NCBI RefSeq assembly: GCF_028453695.1
Contig: NC_135777.1
Span: 9,351,714 to 9,415,713, forward strand
Length of the DNA stretch: 64,000 nucleotides
Direction: 5' to 3'
From: Augochlora pura
Lineage: Eukaryota > Arthropoda > Insecta > Hymenoptera > Halictidae
The translations under genes were made by a program, and so were the position numbers. This document shows, piece by piece, positions 1 through 13,160 of this stretch; position 1 is the stretch's first letter; every line of letters starts with the position of its first letter. The notes under the pieces are model-generated. The model was not told the DNA's origin. It saw nothing but the letters and a program-made list of their open reading frames with translations, and did no database searches.

Positions 1-3000
1 TGTAGTACTTGTGGAGCTATACGGAAAATGATCTGATCAAATTCTGGTAACGAAATGATTTCGGTTTTTAAATCTTGTTTTTAAAGCGACATATTTTCGT
101 ATCGAACAATTATCTTTGAGCGTAATTGTGCGATATAAAATAAATATTAGCGTGCACAGTGAGCGATGGAATGAAGTTCAATAGCAGAAGCATAGCATCT
201 TCTGTTGCACGATTAAATTTCTAATAAAGTAATTAGTTTTTTCAGAACAATGCAGTACCGAGTTAACAAGAATGAACATTTATGTTTACAACAGAACATG
301 TCGAGGGGATTTATTCTTGTTCATTTGACACTCCAGAGTTCTAAAGAATTTCATTACTTTATTCACACCGGACGAAAGTAAACAATTGCATGACAGGGGA
401 AAACCATTGGCATTAAATGGCGCATGAGACGTAACTGTTAGGCAATTATTATGCGGGAGATTTCAATCAAAATTAAAATCGCTCGGACTTCTCGATCGTC
501 ACATTTGCTATGAACATTTTTTCAAATGAAGATATACTTCATAACATAACGCTGGACAACTTGAACAATAATCGCGCATGAATACATTCAATATCAACGA
601 TTCGCGAGAAATTGAATCCTTGTTTCCGAGATTCGAAATACTCCGCGGAACAGCTCGGCCGGCGGCGCTAACTAAAACGACAATTTTCCGGTTATGAAAC
701 CTATCGTTTTCACCGGCCGAAATTCGGAACAATACAGTGGAATATTTAGCAACAAATTTCCCCTTTGGAAATCGGTCTCGCAACAGACGCAACAACAACC
801 ACGCCACACATCAATCAAAAAACTCATCATCCACCAGTCACCGGTTAGAGTCCCTCTTATTTACGATGCGAACGATTGAAAGCCGCTATTGTTGGCGGAT
901 TTCCTGCGAACGATTTTTCTCAGTCGGCGGAAAATTAACTCCCGCCCGGATCTCTAGATATTGGATTGCTTTTAGAAATCTTCGTACGTGTCTAATCTTC
1001 TACTATTTATAATCGCTTGACATTTTAACAGTTAATCTATAGACGGTTTTATTCATTATAAAGGTCAATACTTTTTTGATTGGAATTCGATATTATTCTT
1101 CCATATTTTTATATAAAAAAAAATATAGTATTCCATTTAAGAAAAAAAAAGTTAATCTCCAAATCTCTGGAATTGCTGTAGCTATAAATAAATAAATACA
1201 CTACATGCTATGCTCCTTTAAAGCGCGCGACTTTTGTAAAAAAACATTGTCGCCTAATGCATATTTTGGAAGTTGCAGGAGGTGAACAAGTAACGCGGAC
1301 CACCCTGTATATTCGGCGGTAGCGTACTTTGTCACATTTGCCAAATTGTTTAGACACGAATGGTAGACGAGCTCTCTGTGCATGACTTTCCCCTTCAACT
1401 ATTTCCCAAACTTTCTCTGTTCCATCAAGGTCAATTTATTCTACGAACTTCTACGGTTCGTTGCCCCCAAAACAGCGAGTAATTAAACAAACGCCGCAGG
1501 AAGTACTCTGTTTGTTCTACGAGAAAAAGAAACGAATCCCAACTAGCACTGCACAAACTTCTCGTTAACATCAGCCGCGAGAAATATTTCTGTTCGAGTC
1601 TGTTCGATCGCCGATCACGTTCCAGTAAATTCGGCCGCTAGTTACGTCGGCAACGCACGCAGCGTTGTAGAAAAAGAGAAAGAAAGAGCGAACAGGATTT
1701 CCTATTTCCATTGCGCCCTCTCGATTATGTTCTCTCATCAAAGGTTCGCCACTCGACTTTCTTCACAACTGTTCTTGCTTCGACCGAAGAGGGGAAACAG
1801 GATAGAGGAGGCATCCTCTGACTCGTCCTTCCAATGTACTTCCGATTTCTTTTCCTTTAACGTTGTTGGGACTCCCAGATATTCTCGGCATCTATAAGTG
1901 CGCGTGGGCGAAACGGTTCCCGTTTCTTCGCTACTTCCCTTTCAACTTTTCGGAAACGTTCTTAGACAGGTAAGTCGCTAGAAGAGAGGAGCAGGATCCA
2001 GCAGCCGTTTCTTTAATACAGCTTCTACCATTATCAGTGTTGTAGATTCACAGTTAATAAAACGCTGTACACGCACGTATTTGGTAAAATAACGATTTAA
2101 TTTGAGAAACAAATATAAAATTAGAAATACACAATATAATACGGAAAGGAAAACGTGCTTTGTCCGATGTCGAGAACGAAACGTAACTGAAACAAAAACT
2201 CATAGGGAACGCGACGCGCGGTAGCCTTCAAATGTTTTTCGGCATGACATTATCCCCGCCTAAGGTTTCGGACAATTGAAACGCCGCCAGAACAGACAAA
2301 GATAGACTGTATATATCGTTGCCTTTCAACAATCAGACATGAATTAATTCCTACAATTTGAGCTTATCAGTATTTGAGAGCATGAGTGATACATATCTAT
2401 TGTATTAAGTATCTTCTATTCTATTAAATATATTCTCTCTTATAAAATATGATAATAAAGATATCGAAGGGAAGCTATAAATTCCCTATACATTATGCTA
2501 CGTGTTACAATTTTCAATAATTACATTTTTCCTTTTGTGTCCTGGAGAATATTTCGGATATCTTTGCCGCAAGAGTCAAGTTTAGTGGCGTCTTTGGCAG
2601 CTTCCTTCTCAGTGAAGTCCGATACAGCTGGGGAATCCATGCGAAAATGTTCTCTTGATTTTTGCCGAGTTCCGCGGTAACTTTTTGAATGAATTGAATA
2701 GATGAGTGGTGTCGTACCTCGTTTTCTGTGCGCCTTGTTTCAACTTCCCGCGAGCCGGGCTGTCTCCTCGGTGTTGACTTTCACGGCTCGCGGGATAAAA
2801 ATTTCAGCCGGTGTCGCGGTCCCCGGGACGTTCGTTTTTCGGCTTCCCGAGTTCGCAACTTTCGGTCGCGGAGCCAAATGAAAGAGCCTGTGTACGTTCT
2901 CCGTGTACTCCCGCGGCTTGCCCCTGTAATCTGTCTCCTCCCTTAACAAGTTTTCCCGCTTCCTGAAATTTTTCTCATCGCCTTCCTCGCTGCCTGGGTT

Positions 3001-3458
3001 CCCGTATCTCGGCGACCAACGGGAGCACGTGAGCAGTGCCACGGGTTCGCCTCCACTTGAATCGAGTTCATTTGCTATGATAATGGCCGCGAGGAAATTG
3101 AGTTGCCGGATCAAAACGTTCTTGGAAATTGGCCGAATTATTCCTATGATTATCTGCTTCTTCGGCGAATCACGAATGGAAAGTGTAGTCCGCTCGTCTG
3201 CGCTCCTGATGGATCCTCGGATTCGATTGCTCGGTTTGACAAGCTCTTGTTCACTCGTTTCGTTTGATTCGATGCGTCGTCGGCCATCCTTTTTTCGCTT
3301 AACGAGCTCCTATACGCGAGCGATGCTCTTTTTTCCAAGCCCTGTTTATTTAGCTTTCGTCGTAATAACGTTTCACAAAATTAGGCACTATTGCTACATA
3401 CCTGTAGCAATCAATGTTCGGAGATTCTAGTTAAATATACAAGTACATAGGTAAATTA
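1..3458. other. Unannotated stretch, no gene recognised
   Basis: No domain, RNA gene or repeat family was recognised. The motif CACCCTGTAT at 1301-1310 resembles the end of a TA-inserting (Tc1/mariner-type) element, but I see no partner end. About 2740-3350 is GC-rich, and this alone explains the long open frames on both strands there (124 codons on -, 133 on +); neither has recognisable protein character. Confidence 0.5.
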
Positions 3459-3700
3459 TTAACCCTTTACACTCCGTTGTCTCCTCTCGGGGGACATCGT
3501 AATTCTAATATATGACTAAACATTAAAGTTTATTAGCGATTTGCAATTATTCTCGATGTCTAAAAATTCATATAAATCGAATATTATTATAATAATGTTA
3601 TATATACACGTACATATATAACGTATACTATATAATAATATAAATGTTCATAAGCGCTGGTAGGTAACATCCATGATTGGCGCAGAGTGCAAAGGGTTAA
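3459..3700. mobile_element. TTAA-flanked piggyBac-like MITE
   Basis: A 234-bp element (3463-3696) sits between two TTAA copies at 3459-3462 and 3697-3700. The left terminus reads CCCTTTACACTCCG and the reverse complement of the right reads CCCTTTGCACTCTG, so the terminal inverted repeats match at 12 of 14 positions. A TTAA duplication with termini starting CCC is the hallmark of the piggyBac superfamily. No transposase is encoded, so this is a non-autonomous copy. The interior is AT-rich and partly palindromic. Confidence 0.75.
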
Positions 3701-6700
3701 CATGTGTACTTAAATACTACTGTCTTAAGTGCGTTGCTTTAATTTCTGTAATTGTAACATGTTAGAGTAACAAACGTAGAAACAATCCGATGCATATAAT
3801 ATGTGCATGTAAAATTGAATAAAGAAAGCATGGATAAAGAAATTGGTCGCATTGATTTTCATGAAAATATTTTTATAATCGCGACGGCTAAGAAATACTT
3901 CAATAAACGTGTTATTTAAAAGTAATAGAAATGATTAAAATTAATAAGTGTGAGATAATTAATTAAAAATTAATAATTATGAACGTAAATAAAAGACAAA
4001 TACGGGACAAAATAATGGACAAAGTAAAGTACACAATAACGTACAAAATGGCCGTTTTTAAATTACATTTGTTTGGAAACCGTGGAACATTGACATTTTA
4101 GTTTATCAACTGATACCACAGGTATAATGAAAACTTAAAATGTTCCGTAGACGATAAAATTCGTTCACGTTAAATCGAAGAAAAAAATTTGTTAAACGGA
4201 CCATCTTATCTTTTCGCCGCCGATATGACGGTATTTATTGAAAAATCAATATGCATTGAGCTGTTCTACTTGTTTGATACGTAACTATTGACTTCTTCCG
4301 CTTGTTCGACGACCAACTATCGGTATGCTCCACTTTGCTCGCTTTTTCTTTCTTTCTGTTATATTTATCGAACAAGAGAGGGCATCCGGCATTTCGCGTC
4401 GCGGTGTCTGCTCAAACCGGCAGTTGGTTTGTGTTTCCATTTGCTAACGGACTTTCTAATGCCCCAATCAAAAAAACTCCGTGCATTAACAAGTGACACG
4501 GCTGCGGTATTTGTTTGTCGTCGCAGGAAACACGATACGATGTTTGCCAGCAAAATATTAAAAGGCTGGAACTGGACAGGATCCGATCCACCCGGGCAAA
4601 TACCGAAGCTGTTTGCTCGCCGGAGGCGCTTCTACATTTTTCGGAAATTTGCAAACTCCTTTCTCAAATCGTAGCCCAGATTCTAGTGTACTTTGTATCG
4701 AATACGTGGAACGGAATCGTTCGCCTAATCGACTAAGTAAACAAAATACAAAATACTGTCTAATAAATACAACTTTAAATCGTCATTTAGAAATATCAAC
4801 TCCACTGTTCGCTGTTATTTACATTGACAAAATAGTGGACAAAATTAACTTTCTCATAAAATAAAGTGCAAAATGGCTGTTTCGAAAGGAACATAAGTCT
4901 TGAATGGTCACCGTACAGAATACTCCAAGTACGACTGAAATTCACGTAGAAAATATCAATTCGGAACAATCTAAATTTTCTGAGAGAAACTCCAACGGAG
5001 TTCTAAAACGGATCTAGGCGACAGCGTGAAATCGGCAAGAGTGGTTCGCGAGTTTTTCGGGCTATGATTTCGCCAAGCGGTTCGTTTAGGAAGTCGGCGG
5101 TTCTGGATGCGAGAGATGTTCGCCGTTCCCGTGATTTATGGGGTTCATGAATGTCTCGGTAGTCGGTTGATTCGATGGAGACAGGTTCAGGAGGCTTTCG
5201 AGTAAGCCCGCGAGCTCTCGCTAGCGTAGTCGTGCTGTTTCCAGCGTCCAATTAGGGTCGCTGATTCGACGGGGAGCAGGGGAGGAGAAAGGCGATAGAA
5301 ATAAAGACCGGCTAGACGAGGTAGCATCCTGATGAAAGTTTAAGGCTGAGTTTAAGCTCGGAAAGATCATGGCCGACTTGCTTGCCGGGCTGCCGGGCTG
5401 CTGGGCTGGCGCAACTTCGCGCCGAGGCGAACAGCGACAGAACTGATTTCTCGTTTGTGTTACTCGAGCGGGGGATCGCGACGCGGAATAAATTGATTCA
5501 GCACGCGCCAGCTGCGGTGTAATAACGAGGAAATTGTAGAAGTCTCGGCACGTTACCGGATCGCGGCGATATTTATGCCCCGGTCGTAAATAAACCGACG
5601 AATGTAACGTCGGGCCACTTAGCGCTGAAACTGGCCGAGTCAACGCTCAACGGAACACCGACATTGTTTGCAAGTTTTTTTTTCTTTCAAATGAACATGA
5701 TCTAGTGTCGCGAATAATGCGGATCCGAAGCATTCTGGGCCAGTTTTATCGTCGGGTTGCGCGGTTGTGTCCATTACTCTAACGCGGTTATCCGAATCAC
5801 TTGACACTGTTAACCACTGAAACTGAAAAACCTGCGTTGCTTTATTCACACCACAAGACTGAAATTATGATTATTTGTTTATTTACTTGTGTATGAATAC
5901 AATTGCGAGTAATTTAGGTGACAGCCTTAGATTTATCACCTCGTACAGTAAAGAAAACTTTAGCCAACGGTAACGTTGATCTGCTGATAAGCCTTTATCG
6001 ATACATCTGTTCGAAGCATTGTAGTTTCGTTTTGAAATTCTTGACTCGAGTAAAGTGAAAAATAAAAATTAGACTGTGGATTTTACGCATTTATGGCAAA
6101 ATTGAGAAGATTCGATTTAAAGAATGAAGATTGAAAATTGAAAGAATTTTAAAACGTTAATATATTGTTTGGACTCTACCAGAATGATTAATACGTTTGT
6201 TTCAGCGCGCCCCGCGAACGACTGATAGCCTCCGAGTCGTCGAAGGTTGTAAGGCTCCAACTCAAATAACTTTGAATTCGCGGTTACGGCTTCTCTACAC
6301 GTTTCACTGTGAACAGATTTTAAATTGTATTTAACGGAGCAAAGTTTGAATTGTTTGCTGCGATGGTCACGATACGAATGGCGACCCGGAGTCGGTGATG
6401 TTACCAGGAAATCTTCTAACGAGAGGGATGACACGCTGATTGGTTATTTCCAAAATATCACGTAATCCAATCAGCGTATTTCCGAATTTTCACCACCTCC
6501 TTCCATGCGCCCTTGGCTCGCCTTCTTTTGGAAGAGAGGGGGTGATACCTGGGCTACGCGAGGGTCCCGAGCGGCCGACAATGCCGCGTCCCTTGTTTTG
6601 GGAAAACCCGAGGAACCTTGGCGATTCCGTTAGGCTGTTCGCTCGTGAAATTCCCTTCGGAAGAGTCGAGTTTATGACGTGTAATTAGCTATTGAGCAGG

Positions 6701-7707
6701 AAGTGAAAGTTGAAGTAAAATTCGAAAATGCGTGCTATGAAAAGGTAAAATGCTATTGCCGGCAATATCGAGAAACGTTAAGCTCAAAAATAGCCCTAAG
6801 AAAGATGTTTATTATAATACAAGAACGGTTCTTTCCGCGGGTTCACGCCGCGGAACAACGTTCGTCGCCGACAATTAGACACTAAAATCCCCACATAATT
6901 AAAGCAATTTAATTAATTAAAATAAAACTAAAAAAAAACGTTCACATTTATCGTAGGAGATGACATTGGAACTCTTTCGCATTCGAAAAATCATAGTCGA
7001 ATTCATTTTGCTCGAATATATTGCAATAAAAATAAATTTTGAAAATTGGTCAGAAATTAATGTCTTCCAGATATGGGTGACTCGGCGACGAACGTGTTGA
7101 ACGAAGAACGATTTCGCTATTTAGTTTCCATGCGTTTCAATCGATGCAGATAACTTTTATCTTGCACCGTTTATTATTAAAGATCTGCAGTCTAGTAATT
7201 GTTTCGCTTACAAACCGGTTTCTGACGATTTTCACGATTATTTGTGTTTTCTTACGATTTATACAACAAGTACAAAAACGCGTTTACAAATATATTTCTG
7301 TCCTCCGCGATGTTTATAATGATAGTAAAAGTACGCTCGAAGTGCCTATTTCCAGCGAAGGCAAATTTGCAGCTAATTACGTTGAACGTTACGACACGAT
7401 ATTAAAGAATTATGCGAGGCGGGGACTCGATCAATTTTTTTTTTCCGGCGGCCGTAAAACGATTCGATTTATATTAAGACTCCGCGCTAAATAACACGGC
7501 AACGAGGCCGTGCTTAAAACACAATTACCCGGACTGGTTAATGGATCGTTCAACACCTGCCTCTTTTACCGGGACTACCGCGGACATTTAATGTAACGAC
7601 CGGGAACATGAAACAAATTGGAACGTAATCCTTTTTTCAAGTACGCTTGACCCTCTCCCAATGTTCCGCCAGCCAGCACATTTTCTAATGAATGGATAAC
7701 GCGCGCT
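3701..7707. other. Unannotated stretch, no gene recognised
   Basis: The first part is AT-rich and 5000-5650 is GC-rich. Open frames up to 140 codons (5221-5643 on -) occur in the GC-rich part but are rich in Arg, Ser and Pro with no motif, as expected from stop-poor DNA. No repeat or RNA gene was recognised. Confidence 0.5.
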
Positions 7708-7728
7708 GCCGCCGCCGCCGCCGCCGCC
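7708..7728. repeat. (GCC)7 microsatellite
   Basis: Seven perfect GCC triplets. Read on the minus strand they give a short poly-glycine run inside a 64-codon frame that has no other protein-like feature. Confidence 0.9.
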
Positions 7729-8161
7729 ATTTTCGGTGAACGTGTTATGGAATGGCATTATACCCACTCTCTGATGAGCCATCGATCTGTCCTGTTTGGT
7801 TAACGAGACACAAATACGCTTCCTCCATCCGTGACGTTGTTTTACAAGCGCGACAGTCTCGTTCTGCCCTGATTCACCTGTAGAAATTGTTTCGCGTCAC
7901 TTTAAAGACACCGCGCATATGGTACACCCTGGGAATCATTAAATTCATTTCACCAATTAAAGCCGTCGCATTACGTCGTCTGAAAATTGTTTTGTCATTT
8001 TGCATTTCAAATCATTTCTCTCCTCCTGTTTCTTCACCGTTTTGCAATTTGTTTCATTGTTCTTCTATTCTTACATTGCATAACAGAGGGTTCATTCTGT
8101 TAAATGAATAAATATTATTATTATCGCTATCGTCGTCGTCACGATGCCAAAATTACGATTA

Positions 8162-8278
8162 TTAACCCTTTCGCTACGGCAGTCCGTTCCGCGGGAGTTG
8201 CGCCGCTGAACGAGGCAACGCGCCGCGCATGATGCGCATGGTGCGCGTCGGCAGTCTTCGATGTTCGCACTTACGTCT
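8162..8278. repeat. Half of a TTAA/CCCTTT element
   Basis: TTAA at 8162-8165 is followed by CCCTTTCGCTACGG, close to the CCCTTTCGCTCCG terminus of the neighbouring element at 8279-8666. No matching right end was found, so this is a solitary end or a remnant into which the next element inserted. The segment is GC-rich with repeated GCGC and GCATG motifs around 8220-8250. Confidence 0.45.
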
Positions 8279-8666
8279 TTAACCCTTTTGCGCCGAGCGC
8301 CGCATATACGCGGCATCCACTCGACGGATATATCCGTCGTTCGGCTCTGCGTGTTTCCACGTGGATGACGAATATATCCGTCGTTCGGCTCTGCGTGTTT
8401 TTATGTGGATGACGGATATATCCGTCGTTCGGCTCTGCGAGTATCCACGTGGATGTCGGATATATCCGTCGTTCGGCTCTGCGAGTATCCACGTGGATGT
8501 CGGATATATCCGTCGTTCGGCTCTGCGAGTATCCACGTGGATGTCGGATATATCCGTCGTTTGGCTCTGCGAGTATCCACGTGGATGTCGGATATATCCG
8601 TTGTTCGGCTCTGCGAGTATCCACGTGGATGTCGGATATATCCGTCGTTCGGAGCGAAAGGGTTAA
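8279..8666. mobile_element. TTAA-flanked MITE filled by a 44-bp minisatellite
   Basis: TTAA copies at 8279-8282 and 8663-8666 bound a 380-bp element. The left end reads CCCTTTTGCGCCGAGCGCCG and the reverse complement of the right end reads CCCTTTCGCTCCGAACGACG, 16 of 20 matching, as in piggyBac-like MITEs. Nearly all of the interior is a 44-bp tandem array. The repeat unit shares CCGTCGTTCGG with the right terminus and a CATCCAC...GACGGATATATCC segment with the left, so the array probably arose by duplicating the element's own interior. No transposase is present. Confidence 0.7.
8326..8650. repeat. 44-bp minisatellite with E-box palindromes
   Basis: Seven complete 44-bp units plus a partial eighth. 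The palindrome GGATATATCC (or its variant AATATATCC) recurs every 44 bp from 8326 to 8634. A second palindrome, ATCCACGTGGAT, contains the E-box core CACGTG, intact at 8358, 8446, 8490, 8534, 8578 and 8622 and lost only in unit two near 8402. Units are nearly identical, which implies recent expansion or homogenisation. Because 44 is not a multiple of three and the unit lacks stops, long frames appear on both strands; these are by-products and not genes. Confidence 0.9.
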
Positions 8667-11600
8667 CATTATGTGATTAGAGTATTATCATATTATATGA
8701 AGATGTAAATTTTTATTGTATTTTTATGAACACAGCAAGAACATCTTTTAGCAAGATGTTTTATAAAGGTAAACAGACTTACAGGGTTATATTTAGAAAA
8801 CTCGATTATGCTAAAATGAACTTCTCAATACTGTGTAGCATGCATGCACAAGATAATAGGCTCCGTGCACCATTAATCGCCTGTTAAATGCATTATTGAT
8901 AAACCTAAAGAATATATAATACAAGAGTAAAAGGTTTCACTCATTTTCTGTGAGCGTATAAAATTGTGAATGTTCTCTTTATTATTATAGATCGCGGATT
9001 TCATATATTTATGGTACAAATGGATGGCCAAAACATAAAATAGTGAATATATTAGGGCAAACGGGGAACTTATTTAAATTATTTAAGCAATAGAAAATTA
9101 AACCTTACGTTTTGTAATCGATGCGGACAATCTTTATTTTCCATAAAAAGTTTACGATATGGTAATAGTGCATTTGAACACCTTAAAATTACTGGTATAA
9201 ATTAGACTCGGAGAATACAATAACTATGCAAACCTGAGGAATGGTTTTTACAAAAGATAAACCGAACGAAATTAAATATGAGCCGCCCAGTGCACACATC
9301 GATTAACTTCACTTTTTGAAAAATCTTAAATTTAAGTGTCAAAGCACTTGGTATAGTCATAACTTTTTATATTTATAATAACTTTTCTGAATAATAAAGA
9401 TTAACACCATTAAACGGCAAAATTTTTTTTTTCTTTTTTTCTTTTTAGCTATTCTTTCTTGTTAATTTTATACATTAAATAATGTTAATTTTATACATTA
9501 AATAATGTTAATTTTATACATTAAATTATACGTTAAATGAAAGCTATATCTGTATTTATTCATTCTACATTATATATGTGAATCTATGTTATAACAGGAA
9601 TTTTAAAAATCAATGTACATCATTTCATCGCGTTTCTCGACTTTTTGTTTTATGGAGTTAGTCGATGCGTGCACTGAACGGCTCATATGATGAATCTATG
9701 GGAACTTTCTACTGCAAATTATTTAACGAAGGAAGATAGTACAGATTAGAAGAAATTAGAATTAACGAAAGATCAAATATTTACGCAAATGAAGTAAAAA
9801 TATTCATTTCAAGTGCAACGAAAATAAATTGTCTGCCATAATTACGTGTAAACTGGCAGAGGCTTCAAATTACGCGCGATTACATACGCATAATATAGTT
9901 ACAAAACAGTTATTATTTTGTTATAAAATGATCCATAATTTTTGAGATAATGGTAACGTCCCATTTACGGCAGTTCTCCCCCATGCGTCGTCTTGTCCCA
10001 TTTGCTCGATGATACGATTATTTGTTTCACTCGCGTCGATGGTTTCCATACTTGTGTCGCGCTTATCACGCGCGGCGCGGTGAGCCGAAAGCGCGGATAA
10101 ATTGGACCGAACAGCGAGACGCAATTAAAGTCCGTGAAGTATAATTTAAATTGCTTTTAGCTATTCAGTGTCGGTCAGTTATAATCCAATAAAAACGCAA
10201 CGATAACCGGCGAGTCCACTCCTACTTTTTCAACGCGCGGGTGCGGCCACCAAGTCCGGCCGCGCCGCCTCGGTTTTAACATTCAAATTGAGCATGTAAT
10301 TTGAATAATCGATTGTCAACCGTGCGGTTCAGTTCCGACGATTAAAATCAAGAGGTAATAGTGCTGGAAAGTTCTGGCTAAGTACTTTTCGCCGCGGTGA
10401 TTTCTCTCCCGTGACACGAGTCGCGACCTGAATGGAACCGGGGGGGGGATTTCGAGTCTCGCCGCGAATTTACTTTCCGATGTCCCCTTAAAAATGTTCT
10501 CGCGAAACATATTTAACTTTTCAATACTGTTCCAATATGCTGTCAGAAATCGGCCGGCAAACTCATTTTACCGGCACGGAGCTTTCCGATGGGGAACGTA
10601 TGCACGCTCCGAATACCGCTCTCTTGATTCGTCAGAGCGACGCCGACACGTCGTGGCTGGAAAAAAAAGTATTGGCATATCTTTTCAGAAAGTATAACAT
10701 TTTTCAAACTGGACCAAGTAACTTGAATTTTTCGATTAGGCGAAGGATCGATCCGTTAGAAAATGACTAAAGTACGTTCTTTTAATTTCCCCGTTACGTA
10801 CAATGGCAGCAGGAATAAAATAAAGTACTACTTCATAAAAAATTTAAAACGAAATTGAAAACGCGTCTTGTAAGTTTCGAGAAGGTATATGCGTGCCAGA
10901 AATTGCTGACGCTTTCGAACTTTGAAAATTTGGTGTTTTGTGGAGCATCGAGGATAGCACGATCTTACACGGATTTGTATCGGCGCTCACTGTTTTCATT
11001 TAGATAAGTGGCTTCTGGTGTTTGAAATTATGATTCCTGTAGGCTGCAATTCAGTTGTGCTAATCGCACGAATTTTATTCGAACGTTTACGAAGAATGGA
11101 GCTCAGCAGATCGACGATGAGGTTTTTACGCATTCGCGACGAAAATGATTAGATCAACTTAGGAAACAGTGAAGTCATTTGACGAATTTAAAGTTAATAC
11201 TCTGTCATGTTCATTCAAATTATTAAAAAAGGAAATGAAACAAGCTCGCTGCCAGGAGCAGAGAACTTTTATTGCGCAAACAGATCTGTATTTCGTGAAT
11301 AATCATAGAGAAACTACGATCCTCCCGTTCTTAATGTCAGAATGAATGTTTCTGATTCCAGTTTTTTTTTTTATTAGCGACAAATATTTGTCGCGTGCAC
11401 TACGTACGATTGATTCGTAGATCCCGTGACGACGGCATCAGCATTTTTCTGTCTTTGATCTTGAGCCCAGACGAATTCGCTAATTACGACAACAAGGGTG
11501 CATAATGACGCCAACTTGCCACAATGCGAGCATCAGCCATTTGTGGTTGGTAAGGCTTTTGCATGAAAACACTCTCAGTCTATTCGCCAATTTCCTCCAT

Positions 11601-12011
11601 CGTTACAATGTCTTTGTACTAATTGTGCCTCTAATTGAGAGAACTTCTCATTGAAGGCGCATCGAGACAAGAAGAAAACTTCATTTATGCCGACGGTGAA
11701 TTATTTTTAATTAAACCGGGCAGTCCTTTGTTCGTACCATCCAGTATGCTTTCTTATTCAATCGACACAGATGAATCGTTTCATCTGCAGCTTAAGAATA
11801 CAGTATATTTGCTATTATTTTCATTCCAATTAAATACGACACAAAATTGATATCAATATTTTATTGTGTTATTTGAGTCTTTTTATTTATGTTCTTCTCG
11901 GACGATTCTTTTCATCTTGTTTAGTCACTTCGTCTTTTCAGTCAAATATCTTCTTTTATTTAAATAAATTATTCTATCCATCCATGCACATGATCTTTTC
12001 TGCAATAGAAA
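8667..12011. other. AT-rich stretch, no gene recognised
   Basis: Mostly AT-rich DNA with a T-rich tract at 9421-9447 and one small tandem repeat listed separately. 10200-10700 is GC-richer and holds a run of nine G at about 10441. No coding or RNA feature was recognised. Confidence 0.5.
9461..9529. repeat. 23-bp tandem repeat, three copies
   Basis: Three near-perfect copies of a 23-bp AT-rich unit containing GTTAATTTTATACATTAAAT start at 9461, 9484 and 9507. Confidence 0.85.
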
Positions 12012-12175
12012 ATGAACTTTATTAATTTCCTTACGGATTACAGGTGGGCGAATTCGTTACACAACACATACTATTAAATAAAATAAAATAAAATAGAATA
12101 AAATACAATAAATTAGACTGAAATAAAATACAATAATTTATATAACGTATTTAATATTATACTATTCTTTTTCAA
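12012..12175. repeat. Diverged duplicate, copy 1
   Basis: This segment contains TTCCTTACGGATTACAGGTG, then an (AAATA)-rich stretch, then a tail TTTATATAACGTATTTAATA. The same order of motifs recurs at 12908-13160 with substitutions and length changes. The two copies start 896 bp apart in the same orientation. It may be an old local duplication or two copies of an unnamed dispersed repeat. Confidence 0.65.
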
Positions 12176-12183
12176 ATATATCA

Positions 12184-12907
12184 TCAGAGCGGAGATTATG
12201 AAATTATTGGAACGTTTATTATAAAATTATTCCAACCGGGATCATAAAATTATTCGAGCAGAGATCATTAAATTATTCGAATAACAATGCGAATAATTGT
12301 TGACTTGCATAAACCATCAAATCGCATATATTATACACGTATGTACCGTAATGTGTGTGTGTGTGTGTGTGTGTGTGTGACGGTGGCAGCGAGCGCGTCA
12401 ACCATGAATGCTGAATGCACGAAATCGTTCGCCGAACATCGTGAATGACGAGCTTCTTCTGGTCAGCTCGGCCCCGGACACGTTTAATATGCAATCGCGA
12501 TTTAAATTACAGCAGCGAGGCAAATTTATCTCGACGAATTCACACCTATTACGATACCGATACATTTAGTCGCGTGACTCGCGTTTGCCTGTTACATTAT
12601 TCAGAGGCTCATTTAAATGGCGGACACCTAGCGTGCGTGCACTTTCGATACGGCGAAGAATTCGATGTATCTGGAATTGGTCGCTGTTCATTTCTACCGG
12701 CCCCCGCATAATCCGGGAGGAAATATAAAATGAGTAATTGTTGACGAATCGATGAATGTGTAATTGCCCGGGAACACTTCATTTGCGAGAGTCGAAGGAT
12801 GTCGGAGCACCGAATGACGTTCGCCGACCTTAGATGTTCATTGATCACGGTGCACGAACGAATGTGCGGCACTCGTGATCGATCAAATACAAAAATTTCA
12901 TTAATCG
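12184..12907. other. Unannotated stretch between duplicates
   Basis: Holds the (TG)14 microsatellite listed separately and a moderately GC-rich part from 12380 to 12870. No gene recognised. Confidence 0.5.
12352..12379. repeat. (TG)14 microsatellite
   Basis: Fourteen perfect TG dinucleotides. The antisense His-Thr run in a 73-codon frame is an artefact of this tract. Confidence 0.95.
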
Positions 12908-13160
12908 ATGAACTTCGTTTGATTTCCTTACAGATTACAAGTGGCTCGTCTCTTTGTACATCGCGTGTCGTACAATGAAATAAAGTAGATAAAATAGAAC
13001 AAGAGGATAAACTAATGTAAAATAGAATAGAATGAGATACGATAAATTAAACTCAAATAAAATGCAATAAATTTAACTCAAATAAAATACAATCGATACG
13101 ATTCGAATCAAATTCAATAGTTTATAGAACGCATTTAATATTGCGCTATTGATTTAAGAG
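12908..13160. repeat. Diverged duplicate, copy 2
   Basis: Partner of 12012-12175. It contains TTCCTTACAGATTACAAGTG, an expanded run of AATAAAATACAAT-like motifs and a tail GTTTATAGAACGCATTTAAT. It is about 90 bp longer than copy 1, mainly through extra AATAAA-type units. Confidence 0.65.

Noticed and set aside
5221..5643. 140-codon minus frame
   Set aside because: Same reason: GC-rich DNA, Ser/Arg/Pro bias, no domain.
8271..8680. Six long overlapping frames on both strands, some repeating RRAEQRIYPTSTWILAEP-like peptides
   Set aside because: They come from a 44-bp repeat without stops; the period is not a multiple of three, so every frame is open by construction.
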